Shown here piece after piece: positions 7,314-15,322 of a stretch of 46,718 bases of DNA. The position numbers and the translations under genes are program-made. Each line of letters begins with the position of its first letter. The stretch's first letter is position 1. Source of the DNA: UBA2206 sp049303905 (GTDB lineage: Bacteria > Patescibacteriota > Minisyncoccia > Moranbacterales > UBA2206). The stretch spans positions 1 to 46,718 of the forward strand of contig JBAQNP010000018.1 in the NCBI GenBank assembly GCA_049303905.1. Direction: 5' to 3'. Below the pieces are notes generated by a model. The model made no database searches and had not been told where the DNA came from. It worked only from the letters and a program-made list of their open reading frames with translations.

Positions 7314-8828
7314 TCATTTCAGTTTGTTTTTGACAATTTCCTGCACTATTTGCGGGTTAGCTTTCCCCTTCGTTGCCGACATAATTTGTCCAATCAAAAA
7401 CTTCAAGGCATTTTCTTTGCCAGATTTGAAATCAGTCACTGATTTTTCGTTTTTGGCCAAAACTTCTTCGATTATTTTTTCTAGTTCATCTGAATTATCC
7501 ATCTGCGCTAAATTTTTCTCTTCGATAATTTGCGATGGATCGCCACCCGCTTTATACATCTCAGCAAGCACTGTTTGCGCCGCGCTGGAATTTATCTTTC
7601 CGCAGGACAAGATGCAAATTAGTTCGGCGTAGTTTTCCGGCGTGATTTTTATATCCGCTAAATCATGTTCATGTTCCCCCATGTGCCTGCGAAGTTCGCC
7701 AATTATATAGTTAGCAGCCAATTTAATCGCTCTTTCCTCTTGGCAGTCATATTCCTTGCAACTGATTTTTTCTTTGATTTCACTCACCACATTTTCAAAA
7801 TACTGCGCCAATCCTTTTTCGGAAGTTATAATTTCCACGTCAGCAATCGGCAAATTATATTCTTTATTGAATCTTTCAACTTTTTGATCTGGCAGTTCCG
7901 GCAACTTTTTTTTGATATCTTCCACATAGCTTTCATCAAAACTAAATGGCGGAATATCTGGCTCAGGGAAATAACGATAGTCATGAGCGGATTCTTTTTT
8001 TCTTTGTGAGACTGTTTCACTCTTATTAGCATCCCATCCGCGAGTTTCCTGAACAATCTTTTCACCTCTATCAAGCATTTCCGTTTGCCTTTCAATTTCA
8101 AAATTAATGGCTTTTTCCACAAACTTAAAAGAATTGATATTTTTTACTTCCACTTTTGTGCCCGACAATTTTTCTTCACCTTCTTTATAGAGTGAGATAT
8201 TGGCTTCACAACGCATATTGCCTTTTTCCATGTCAGCATCTGAAATTTCCAAATAGCGACAAATTTGTTGCAGTTTCTGACAAAAAATTCGTGCTTCCTC
8301 ACCCGTTTCAATGTCCGGTTCCGTCACGAGCTCCATGAGTGGCACTCCAGCCCGATTGAAATCCACCAGGGTATATTCCACGCCTTTTGGATGAATGAGC
8401 TTGCCTGTGTCCTCTTCAAGATGAATTCTTGTAATTCCAATTTTCTTGTTTCTTGCCTGCCTGTCCGGTAGGCAGGTTTCTTGGTTATTGGTTATTTGAA
8501 TGTCTAAATTACCATTTAGACAGAAAGGTTGGTCATATTGAGAAATTTGATAGCCTTTTGGGATATCCGGATAAAAATAGTTCTTGCGATCAAACTTTGA
8601 AACACGCGCCAATTCGCAGTTTAAAGCTAAACCTGCCAACTGAACAAATTTAATCGCCTCTTCATTTGGTACTGGCAATGTCCCCGGTTGCGCCGTACAA
8701 ACCGGACAAATATCAACATTTGGCTTTTTTTCAAGCCCCAAGCCATTTTTACACTGGCAAAACATTTTTGATTTAGTTTTGAGTTCCACATGGATTTCCA
8801 TGCCGATAACGGGGGTGTATTTTGCCAT
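7314..8828 (-). CDS. gatB: Aspartyl/glutamyl-tRNA(Asn/Gln) amidotransferase subunit B
   Basis: Catalytic-core subunit of GatCAB, which amidates misacylated Glu-tRNA(Gln) and Asp-tRNA(Asn). Motifs are GMEIHVELKTKSKMFC at the start, the PNVDICPVC zinc-site region, ITRIHLEEDTGK, DFNRAGVPLMELVTEPD, and the C-terminal YqeY-like tail domain. Length is 504 residues. A palindrome encoding CLPDRQAR sits in frame near residue 120. The start codon lies in one arm of a perfect 9-bp inverted repeat. gatA and gatC are not in the window. Confidence 0.95.
   Translation of the reverse strand: MAKYTPVIGMEIHVELKTKSKMFCQCKNGLGLEKKPNVDICPVCTAQPGTLPVPNEEAIKFVQLAGLALNCELARVSKFDRKNYFYPDIPKGYQISQYDQPFCLNGNLDIQITNNQETCLPDRQARNKKIGITRIHLEEDTGKLIHPKGVEYTLVDFNRAGVPLMELVTEPDIETGEEARIFCQKLQQICRYLEISDADMEKGNMRCEANISLYKEGEEKLSGTKVEVKNINSFKFVEKAINFEIERQTEMLDRGEKIVQETRGWDANKSETVSQRKKESAHDYRYFPEPDIPPFSFDESYVEDIKKKLPELPDQKVERFNKEYNLPIADVEIITSEKGLAQYFENVVSEIKEKISCKEYDCQEERAIKLAANYIIGELRRHMGEHEHDLADIKITPENYAELICILSCGKINSSAAQTVLAEMYKAGGDPSQIIEEKNLAQMDNSDELEKIIEEVLAKNEKSVTDFKSGKENALKFLIGQIMSATKGKANPQIVQEIVKNKLK
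8451..8480. repeat. Palindromic insertion in frame within gatB
   Basis: CCTGCCTGTCCGGTAGGCAGG is a near-perfect palindrome lying between TTCTTG and TTTCTTG. The same insertion context (CTTG, palindrome, TTTC) is seen at about 4283-4310. It adds about eight residues to GatB. Confidence 0.7.
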
Positions 8829-8888
8829 AATTGTCTACGAGTATTTTGCGAGTAGCTACAATTATGAGCACCCCGCAAAAGTTCGCTA
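8826..8888 (-). promoter_or_regulatory. Leader hairpin overlapping the gatB start codon
   Basis: CATAATTGT (8826-8834) and ACAATTATG (8858-8866) are a perfect 9-bp inverted repeat, and the first arm contains the gatB ATG. Downstream AGCACCCCGCAAAAGTTCGCT is shared with a matching element upstream of nusG (17207-17275). There the stem sequence differs but remains perfectly paired. Confidence 0.45.
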
Positions 8889-8999
8889 TTAAAAACTTAA
8901 ATTTTTTAGTTGATTAAGCCGAAGGCGACCACGAATATAAATTCTAATACTTACAACAAAACATACTTGGAACTTTTTGCGGGGCCACACACCTTTCTC

Positions 9000-9329
9000 C
9001 TATCTATTATCTCCACTACCACTAATTTTTCCTCTTTCCAGCCGACTATACAATTTTTCAATATTATTCTGCGCAATATCATCGAGCGATAATTTCAGTT
9101 CAGACGCAATTTGTGCCACATACCATAAAACATCTCCCAATTCTTTTTCAATCATATCGCGCGACTCATCATCCATTATGCTATCTTTGTCTCGAATAAC
9201 TTTTTTTATTTTTTCCGCCACTTCTCCCGCTTCACCACTTAGCCCTAGCGTTGGATAAACAAAATTTTCTCCTGCATTTGGATAAATAGCAGTTTTTCTG
9301 GATTTCTTTTGGTATTCTTCAAAATTCAT
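9000..9329 (-). CDS. MazG-like nucleotide pyrophosphohydrolase
   Basis: A 109-residue all-alpha NTP pyrophosphatase. The signature GLSGEAGEVAEKIKKV followed by EKELGDVLWYVAQIA supplies the acidic metal-binding residues (ExxE and ExxD). Single-domain MazG-like enzymes hydrolyse (d)NTPs to NMP and PPi, and often sit in phage-like or house-cleaning nucleotide loci. Its start overlaps the end of the thymidylate kinase gene by 11 bases, so the two are probably translationally coupled. It is the last gene of the nucleotide block. Confidence 0.85.
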   Translation of the reverse strand: MNFEEYQKKSRKTAIYPNAGENFVYPTLGLSGEAGEVAEKIKKVIRDKDSIMDDESRDMIEKELGDVLWYVAQIASELKLSLDDIAQNNIEKLYSRLERGKISGSGDNR

Positions 9330-9930
9330 AGGTTTTTCTTATTAATTTTACTATATCTTTTTTTACTTTCTCAATTTCCTGATTGGCATTTATTTTTTTC
9401 CAACCATATCTATCAGCTAACAACAAATGTATATTTTTGCATAGTTGAATTTTTTCTGAATCCATTTCATTGCGATGATCTTTTTCAATGGCCGTGTTAA
9501 ATCTTTTGCCATGCATGAGAATTGATAAGTCTGGTTCTAGCAAATTTTTATTTATTTTTTCTAAATATTCTAAATCTCCTCCCCAAACAATTCCCCATGA
9601 AATTCCTGTGCCTAGATAATCTTCTGCTATAATCCACTCACCGCTATTCAGTCTTTTTTTTAATTCTTTTTCATATCGCGTTCTATTATCAGCATATTTT
9701 TGTTGCAATTCATCTGTTGAAAGTTGGTTTTTTTTGCGAAATTTTGGATCTCTGAGATATGAATAAATAAATGGCCCTTCCGGTTCCAAATTATAAACTG
9801 GGTACTTTAATCGACTAACATTCAAGCCTTGGCTTTGTAAATATTTAACCAAAATTTCTACTTGCGTAGTTTTTCCAATACCATTAATTCCGTATATCGC
9901 AATAAATTTTCCTTTTTTTGTTGATTTCAT
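9319..9930 (-). CDS. tmk: Thymidylate kinase family protein
   Basis: Phosphorylates dTMP (or a related dNMP) to the diphosphate. The P-loop GINGIGKTTQ is near residues 14-23, and the family NRxxYE-type helix appears as NRTRYEKELKK. The usual DRY motif is replaced by EDYLGTG, so substrate range could differ from standard Tmk. Length is 203 residues. It is separated by only 3 bases from the upstream HD gene and overlaps the MazG gene, so it is part of the operon ending here. Confidence 0.82.
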   Translation of the reverse strand: MKSTKKGKFIAIYGINGIGKTTQVEILVKYLQSQGLNVSRLKYPVYNLEPEGPFIYSYLRDPKFRKKNQLSTDELQQKYADNRTRYEKELKKRLNSGEWIIAEDYLGTGISWGIVWGGDLEYLEKINKNLLEPDLSILMHGKRFNTAIEKDHRNEMDSEKIQLCKNIHLLLADRYGWKKINANQEIEKVKKDIVKLIRKTYEF

Positions 9931-9933
9931 AAA

Positions 9934-10830
9934 TTAATATCTTATTTTATCTCTTGAGGATACCCAAACTTTTTTAGCTTCCTCAAATTGCTTCTTCTTT
10001 TCTGCTCTTTCTTTTTTGTATTTTAAAAATATTTCTTCTGGCATTTTAGCAAATATATTGTCTATTTTCTTTTTATTTTTATCTAAATAAAACTTAACCG
10101 CAGGATATTTGTCACTATATTTAACAAGTTCTTTTATTTGATTCAAAAAAACATTCGTAGTCAGCCACCATAAATTTTTTGTAAACTGGTTATTATCTTT
10201 ATAAAAATTACTCCCTTCTTCCCATGCCTTAATTCCAATAAGTAAATATCCAATTCTTTCGATAGCGTTAAATGCTCTGCTAAGTTTTTCATTTTTACCA
10301 ATAACTACATTATCAAACGCCTCTTGCAAATTATTTTTGCTAATAAGATCGTTATATTTAAACGTGAATTCATTGATAATTTTCTTGGCAGCCTCAAACT
10401 CTTTTTTTTCATTTTTTCCATTTTTCAAATCAGCAGATATGTCTCCTGTCACAGACTCCCCCCAGTCATGGATTAGAGATGCAATAATAAGTAGCTTTCT
10501 TTCATTATAATCAAAAATATATTCTCCTGAAGTTCCTTGATCATTATATTTAAAAAAGTTATTCACTATATCATACATTACTAAATGATGACGCAAATTA
10601 TTCACATCTGGCCCCAGGACTTCTTGCCATATTTTTTTAGATACTGCTTTCGGCTTATATCTCCCATATCTTATTTCTTTTTCAAGTTTCTTTCCATATT
10701 TAGTTTTAGCAAATTCGTTATGAATTTTTTTAAAAAAATTGAAATGTTTTTTATTTAACTCATCCTTATTCTCATTAGTAATAATAAGAGCTCCGGTTGC
10801 ATTCTTTTTATTTATCTTCATAATTTTCAA
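9934..10830 (-). CDS. HD-domain phosphohydrolase
   Basis: A 298-residue protein with an HD-type metal site. A leading RHHLVMYDIV His is followed by ASLIHDWGESVTGDIS (the HD pair) and a later helix with Asp. This pattern resembles 5'-deoxynucleotidase and dNTPase HD proteins, and the surrounding genes all handle deoxynucleotides, so a dNMP or dNTP phosphohydrolase role is inferred. Substrate cannot be read from sequence. Its start directly abuts the stop of the deaminase-like gene upstream, indicating coupling. The C-terminal 30 residues are very Lys/Glu-rich. Confidence 0.72.
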   Translation of the reverse strand: MKIMKINKKNATGALIITNENKDELNKKHFNFFKKIHNEFAKTKYGKKLEKEIRYGRYKPKAVSKKIWQEVLGPDVNNLRHHLVMYDIVNNFFKYNDQGTSGEYIFDYNERKLLIIASLIHDWGESVTGDISADLKNGKNEKKEFEAAKKIINEFTFKYNDLISKNNLQEAFDNVVIGKNEKLSRAFNAIERIGYLLIGIKAWEEGSNFYKDNNQFTKNLWWLTTNVFLNQIKELVKYSDKYPAVKFYLDKNKKKIDNIFAKMPEEIFLKYKKERAEKKKQFEEAKKVWVSSRDKIRY

Positions 10831-11319
10831 TTATTTTCGAGCGAATAATTCTTCGGATTTTTCTACTAGATACACATCCCTTATTCCCCCTTTTATCATA
10901 GCATCCCAACATTCTTTGCAACACCACCAATGTCCATAGAGATATAAATCAGCTCCTTTTACCATATCAGCTCCAGCTTTTCTTATAGCGTCATAAACGG
11001 CCTTACTTTCCCCGTGTTCTTTATTTGTTGCGCAACCAGGACAAAGCCAATATTTTGTACCGGATTTAATTTTCAATTTTTTTCTAACACACCAACCATT
11101 GGCGTGAGCTTCTATGAGTTTTTTATTTTTAAAGCCAGCCTGATTGGCAGCACCACCTAATATTTTTCCGTCCCTCACAACAACCGCACCAGTGGGATGC
11201 CCCTTATCAGTACTCTCTGAATTTCTTATCCGCATAGCCTCGAGCATAAAAGGATTGTCAGATGCAACATACAATATTTTTCTTCCCTCAGGAAGGTACG
11301 GGTATTTTATTTCTGGCAT
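10831..11319 (-). CDS. dCMP deaminase-like zinc protein
   Basis: A cytidine/deoxycytidylate deaminase fold. PTGAVVVRDGKILGGAANQ is the strand region. HGESKAVYDAI carries the HxE zinc and catalytic pair (HGE rather than HAE), and GHWWCCKECWDAMIKGGI is the CxxC zinc helix (usual form PCxxC). An additional WLCPGCATN motif may hold a second zinc, as in some phage-type dCMP deaminases. Length is 162 residues. Deamination of dCMP to dUMP fits the adjacent thymidylate-synthase family gene. A 5-substituted dCMP substrate is also conceivable given the Asp in that enzyme. Confidence 0.75.
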   Translation of the reverse strand: MPEIKYPYLPEGRKILYVASDNPFMLEAMRIRNSESTDKGHPTGAVVVRDGKILGGAANQAGFKNKKLIEAHANGWCVRKKLKIKSGTKYWLCPGCATNKEHGESKAVYDAIRKAGADMVKGADLYLYGHWWCCKECWDAMIKGGIRDVYLVEKSEELFARK

Positions 11320-11393
11320 ATTATTAAAATAAATTAAAATTGTTTTAGTTTTTGGTTGGGGTGGGCGAATTTTCGCTCACCCCACACCATCCT

Positions 11394-11951
11394 TCAGGAA
11401 ATTTCGAAAGGGTCAATATCATCCCCCTGCCCAAACCTATATTGGCGAGACAACACTCCAATTTTTTCCCGCCAATTAATTCTGGGTGTAGGTTTAATAA
11501 TATCAGAAATTATCCATTTTACTGCGCCTTCAATATTTGGCACAATAACATTTGCTATAACTTCAACAAATGGATGATGCCACTTTTCAAAGTGAGCATC
11601 ACTTGATGGATAAGTTTTGTCATACTCTGGTTCACTGATAATAATAACCGGTTTGCTCAAATAGAATCCGAGCATCTTTTCACATGTTGCCCCTGTACTC
11701 AGGATTGACCCAGCTTGCATAGCACGCAACACCACATAATTTAGCCGTGAATCAATTATAATGGAAAAATCACGACCGACTATCTGTTCACAATCGGCTT
11801 CATCGATATTTCTTTTAAAAGGATCGATGCCCCAAATACCAAACTTTAGCCCAGATGTCAAGTTTTGTGCTATTTTGTTAAACTCCTCGCGCCAGTCACC
11901 ATTTTGTTTATGGTGACCACCCAAATACGTAAAGTACTGTTTTTTTTCCAT
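11394..11951 (-). CDS. Nucleoside 2-deoxyribosyltransferase-like protein
   Basis: A 185-residue protein with a YLGGH-type N-terminal strand, WGIDPFKRN, a DFSIIIDSRLNYVVLRAMQAGS segment, and GATCEKMLGFYLSKPVIII. The last resembles the GTxxEVGYAxxxGKPVI pattern of deoxyribosyltransferases that sense or cleave N-glycosidic bonds of nucleosides and nucleotides. The start is decided by the ribosome-binding site: AGGAGG sits six bases before ATG 11951, whereas ATG 11957 would touch it. This is the best Shine-Dalgarno in the block, which suggests strong translation. The fit to the family is by motif only. Confidence 0.6.
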   Translation of the reverse strand: MEKKQYFTYLGGHHKQNGDWREEFNKIAQNLTSGLKFGIWGIDPFKRNIDEADCEQIVGRDFSIIIDSRLNYVVLRAMQAGSILSTGATCEKMLGFYLSKPVIIISEPEYDKTYPSSDAHFEKWHHPFVEVIANVIVPNIEGAVKWIISDIIKPTPRINWREKIGVLSRQYRFGQGDDIDPFEIS

Positions 11952-11995
11952 GATCATCCTCCTTTTCTGCCGTTATATTATGTTTTTTGTTTGTT

Positions 11996-12652
11996 TTATA
12001 TCTTAAACTGTCCTTTTAGCTTATCAATATTCCCACTTTTAATCAACTCTATTTCTTCCTCACTATCGCTTCGAGCTTCAAGACCATAAGGAGTCGATTC
12101 CAAATATTTAGCCTTGGAAACTCCATGAATAGAAGCCTCCTCTTCTGATAGCGCCGAGGCCAACTGACTAAAAATCAATTGACAGACTCTTTCTCCAGGA
12201 TAAATTCTGATTACTTGATTAGTATTATTTTTTACTGGCAACATCAGAAATCCTTCATAGCGAGAATCAATACTTCCGCTTTCTATGGCCAATCCTCTTC
12301 TCACCACTGAACTTCTTGCCAAAAGAGTCGCCATTATATCTCCACTCTTAAAACTTATTTTTTCTAAAGTTGAAATAATGATAAATTCTTCCGGCAAAAT
12401 TTCAAAATATTGACCCTCTTTTAGTCGAATAATTTTATAATTATCTTTTTTTTCATTAAAAGCCAGATAATTCACATTCAATGCTACGCGACCCTTATCA
12501 TTATACTCCCAAGTCTTTGGAATATAAAAATTCCAGCCGACTCTAAGATCAATTGAGTTTGGTTGAATTTGAAATTGATCCAACTCCGGTTCAAATTTTA
12601 TCTTCTCTTCTTTTATTAGATTAATGATTTCTTTTTTGGTTAGTGTCGACAT
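11996..12652 (-). CDS. dcd: dCTP deaminase / dUTPase family protein
   Basis: A 218-residue trimeric dUTPase-fold enzyme. QIQPNSIDLRVG is the N-terminal family motif; LLARSSVVRRGLAIESGSID is the nucleotide-binding and catalytic loop; YEGFLMLPVKN and YPGERVCQLIFSQL follow. dCTP deaminases carry Glu in the active-site motif and dUTPases carry Asp; here the SIDSRYEG stretch looks dUTPase-like while the N-terminus looks like Dcd. Deamination, pyrophosphate removal, or both are possible. It is five bases from the DHFR-like gene and part of the dNTP operon. Confidence 0.8.
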   Translation of the reverse strand: MSTLTKKEIINLIKEEKIKFEPELDQFQIQPNSIDLRVGWNFYIPKTWEYNDKGRVALNVNYLAFNEKKDNYKIIRLKEGQYFEILPEEFIIISTLEKISFKSGDIMATLLARSSVVRRGLAIESGSIDSRYEGFLMLPVKNNTNQVIRIYPGERVCQLIFSQLASALSEEEASIHGVSKAKYLESTPYGLEARSDSEEEIELIKSGNIDKLKGQFKI

Positions 12653-12657
12653 ATTTT

Positions 12658-13167
12658 TTAGTATAATATTTTATATCTTAATAAAACTGAGTCTTTGTTG
12701 ATTTTGTAAGTGTCTAATAATTTCAAATCATAATTAAAATCAAAACCGCTACTAAGCGAAAGTCCTTCTCCGAAAAATTTTGGAGCGACTATAATGATGA
12801 TTTCATCCACTAATTTATTTTTCAAAAAAAGACCATTGATAAAAGCTCCGCCACCAAGAATTGCTTTTTTGTAACCCATTTTTTCCAAATCTTTTTTCAC
12901 AAATTTTGGAGATTTTTTAAAATATACTTTCACGCTGTCTTTTATATTTTCATACCCCTTATCAGCTGTGATAACTACATTTAATCTTTCTTTCAAGGGA
13001 CGAGGGAAAGTATCGAAAGTTTTTCCTCCCATAATAACAACCCCAGCTTTTTTTGATTCCTTAGCAAAAAATTGCTTGTCTTCTTTTGACGTCCAATCAG
13101 GAAAATGTGTAGCAGTTTTAGCAATTTTTCCATCGACTGTCGTCGCCATAATCATTGTTATTTTCAT
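12658..13167 (-). CDS. Dihydrofolate-reductase-like protein (DHFR/RibD-C fold)
   Basis: A 169-residue NADPH-dependent reductase fold. MIMATTVDGKIA at the start, GVVIMGGKTFDTFPRPLKERLNVV (the cofactor phosphate loop) and KAILGGGAFINGLFL are characteristic of the DHFR/RibD-C superfamily. It lies four bases downstream of the thymidylate-synthase family gene, so regeneration of tetrahydrofolate is the most likely job. The sequence is closer in style to RibD C-terminal reductases than to classical FolA, and a riboflavin-pathway role cannot be excluded because ribE and ribH are in the window. Confidence 0.75.
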   Translation of the reverse strand: MKITMIMATTVDGKIAKTATHFPDWTSKEDKQFFAKESKKAGVVIMGGKTFDTFPRPLKERLNVVITADKGYENIKDSVKVYFKKSPKFVKKDLEKMGYKKAILGGGAFINGLFLKNKLVDEIIIIVAPKFFGEGLSLSSGFDFNYDLKLLDTYKINKDSVLLRYKILY

Positions 13168-13171
13168 AAGT

Positions 13172-14002
13172 TTACAAAACTAATTCCATCCCCTTGATTG
13201 GAGGTAGTGGTTTATATTGACTAGTTAATTTTTCAACTATTTCTTCAAATAATGTATCGTCGCCTTTTTCTGCTCTATCAAAATAATCCTTTTGGGCTTC
13301 AAATACAATAGGGCTGTGATCATTTTCTCTTTCAATTATCTCTCGGGCCTGAGTATAATGCACATCATAAATATGAGCATTGCTAATTGAATATGTCATC
13401 TTGCCCATTGCACATCCTATTTTTGCCGCTAAAATTGCTTGCATCAAAGAAAAACCAGCCATGTCATGTGGACAACCTAAAATCATATCATTTGATCTGA
13501 TGATAAGATGAAAATGTAATTTATTATCAATTACATTGGCCGTAAAAGTATAGGGGCAAGGAACATTTTTCTTTTTTGTCCCAGTGCCTAATCCGTCATC
13601 CGCCGGATCCCAAAAAACTACCACTCCATGACGGGATCCTTTTTCTTTTGTCAGATGTTCGATTAAGTCTTTCAATTGATCTCTGCCAAAATGTTTTCTC
13701 ATTCTATTACCATATGCTGAAGCTATTTTCCCATCAGCTTCTCGAAAATCTTCCCAAATTTTTGTGTATTTATTCAAAAAAATATCTGGATTGTCACTTC
13801 CCATAATAAACCAGATCTGTTCTGCTACAAAAATTCTAATTGGAATTTTTCGCAAAGTCAGAAGTGGAAAAGTTTTATCTATTTCAAAAGTGACTCCCGG
13901 AAGAACCATCGTTTTATGCCCCGTTCTTTCGTTATATTCTTCAAAGCCCTCGTTCATTATTTTTCTTAAAGCCTCCTTATATTGAATGTCAAATTGATGC
14001 AT
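13172..14002 (-). CDS. thyA: Thymidylate synthase family enzyme with dCMP-type Asp
   Basis: A folate-dependent pyrimidine C5 methyl- or hydroxymethyltransferase of 276 residues. Family landmarks are NERTG (Arg26), FPLLTLRK, IWED, SAYGNRMR, the catalytic Cys149 in NVPCPY, IIRSNDMILG (phosphate Arg169), and SNAHIYDVH (His210, Tyr212). The segment RSNDMILGCPHDMAGF aligns without gaps to the thymidylate synthase consensus RSxDxxLGxPFNIASY, so residue 180 is Asp where dUMP-specific enzymes have Asn. The usual PCH after the nucleophile is PCP. This Asp is the hallmark of dCMP hydroxymethylases. Start ATG 14002 follows the upstream kinase by nine bases. Confidence 0.85.
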   Translation of the reverse strand: MHQFDIQYKEALRKIMNEGFEEYNERTGHKTMVLPGVTFEIDKTFPLLTLRKIPIRIFVAEQIWFIMGSDNPDIFLNKYTKIWEDFREADGKIASAYGNRMRKHFGRDQLKDLIEHLTKEKGSRHGVVVFWDPADDGLGTGTKKKNVPCPYTFTANVIDNKLHFHLIIRSNDMILGCPHDMAGFSLMQAILAAKIGCAMGKMTYSISNAHIYDVHYTQAREIIERENDHSPIVFEAQKDYFDRAEKGDDTLFEEIVEKLTSQYKPLPPIKGMELVL

Positions 14003-14011
14003 AGTGTTTAT

Positions 14012-14554
14012 TTATTTTTTTATTATTTCGTCAATTTGCTTATATAAATCTTCTAAGCTTCCGTTATTATCAATAACATATTCAGCATGGTTTTTTAAAT
14101 CTTTAATTTGTCTCTCTGCCTCTCTTTCGTGATCTTTTTGGAATTCTTCAAATGTCTTTTTTAGGTCATCACTGTTTTCACCTCTTTTTATAATTCGCTC
14201 ATAACATTTTTTTATATCAGTTTCAATATAAACTAATTTAAATCCTGGAAGTTTCTTGAGAAATTCTATGTCAGCTAGTCGTCGCACTCCATCAATAGCG
14301 ATAACTTCATGCTCATCGTTTTCCACATCTTTCGCAATAACTGAAGAAAGAATATCACCAAAAAAATTCTCGCGAAAAATTGTAGAAATTTTTTGCAAAT
14401 TTTCCCGATTCTCTTCCAGATACATTCGTTTTGCAACATCGCGAAGCATCGTTGAAAAACGGTGCGAACTTCCTTTGTGTTTTTCACAAATATACTTAGC
14501 CGTTGTCCCTTTCCCACTAGAAATTTCCCCCGCTAGGCCTAAGATTTTTTTCAT
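14012..14554 (-). CDS. P-loop nucleoside-monophosphate-kinase-like protein (paralog 1)
   Basis: A 180-residue P-loop kinase. The Walker A motif GEISSGKGTT is at residues 8-17, IAIDGVRRLADIEFL is the Walker B region, and a YERIIKRGE lid arginine region follows, ending in a VIDNNGSLEDLYKQID tail. The layout matches adenylate-kinase, dephospho-CoA-kinase and phage dNMP-kinase relatives. It is paralogous to the gene at 14689. Being first in the operon with the thymidylate-synthase-family gene suggests a deoxynucleotide substrate, but the exact one cannot be told. Confidence 0.65.
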   Translation of the reverse strand: MKKILGLAGEISSGKGTTAKYICEKHKGSSHRFSTMLRDVAKRMYLEENRENLQKISTIFRENFFGDILSSVIAKDVENDEHEVIAIDGVRRLADIEFLKKLPGFKLVYIETDIKKCYERIIKRGENSDDLKKTFEEFQKDHEREAERQIKDLKNHAEYVIDNNGSLEDLYKQIDEIIKK

Positions 14555-14638
14555 AATATTTTGTAAAAAATAAGAGTTATTGGTTATTCTATATTACTAT
14601 CTTTCCCTTCTTTGGTCAAAAATGATTTTTCATAAATT

Positions 14639-14664
14639 AAAAACGCCAAATTATGGCGTTTTAA
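14639..14664 (-). terminator. Rho-independent terminator after the 14689-15258 gene
   Basis: On the minus strand AAAACGCCATAATTTGGCGTTTTTAA forms a hairpin (ACGCCA/TGGCGT) followed by T residues. It separates the two paralogous kinase genes and so marks the upstream end of the nucleotide operon. Confidence 0.65.
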
Positions 14665-14688
14665 CGATGCTTTTTGATTCATTGCTTT

Positions 14689-15258
14689 TTATTCATGTTT
14701 ACTTGAAATTTTAGCCATCATTTCATCCACCTGCGCCTTGAGCTCTTCGGCTGTGCCGTTGTTGTTGAATTTAAAATTGGCTTTGCGTCCAATTTCGTGA
14801 ATTGAAACTTCAGTGAGCTTACCTTCTTCTTCTAAAAATTCTTCGAAAGTTGCCTCGCCTTCTCCATCATTTTGTTTCCTAAGTTTCGTTCTTTCATAGC
14901 GTGAACGCAAATCAGCTGTCACATAAACTAAGAAAAAATTCTCCCCATATTTTTTGCGAAAAGGTTCGACGTCACCATGCATTCTGATTCCGTCAGCAAT
15001 GATCACATCCGATCCATTCTTGTCCATGTCCTGAATCAAAGAATCAATAATCACTGATGGTCCATAGCCTTCCTTGAGCACCAAGGCTAATTTCACCAAA
15101 TTATCTCGTGTCACCGGCACATGCAAATCTTCTAACGTGCGACGAAGAATCTTGGAAGTCCCATAATGAATGGCGCCGTATTGACTAATCAAATAATCAG
15201 AAACAGTGCCTTTGCCCGCACCTTTTTCGCCGATTAAACCGATAACTATCTTAGTCAT
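14689..15258 (-). CDS. P-loop nucleoside-monophosphate-kinase-like protein (paralog 2)
   Basis: A 189-residue kinase with Walker A GEKGAGKGTVSDYL at about residues 10-23, VIIADGIRMHGDVEPFRKKYG (Walker B and base recognition), and RSRYERTKLRKQ as a lid region. The C-terminal FKFNNNGTAEELKAQVDEMM resembles the tail of the 14012-14554 protein, so the two are clear paralogs. It is separated from the nucleotide operon by a terminator and has its own transcription unit. Adenylate kinase is also a possible reading, but the protein lacks the classical LID sequence. Confidence 0.65.
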   Translation of the reverse strand: MTKIVIGLIGEKGAGKGTVSDYLISQYGAIHYGTSKILRRTLEDLHVPVTRDNLVKLALVLKEGYGPSVIIDSLIQDMDKNGSDVIIADGIRMHGDVEPFRKKYGENFFLVYVTADLRSRYERTKLRKQNDGEGEATFEEFLEEEGKLTEVSIHEIGRKANFKFNNNGTAEELKAQVDEMMAKISSKHE

Positions 15259-15322
15259 ATAAATAAATTAACACTTAAAATCACTTATAAATTCTAGCAA
15301 AAAAATATTCTCTCGTCAATAG

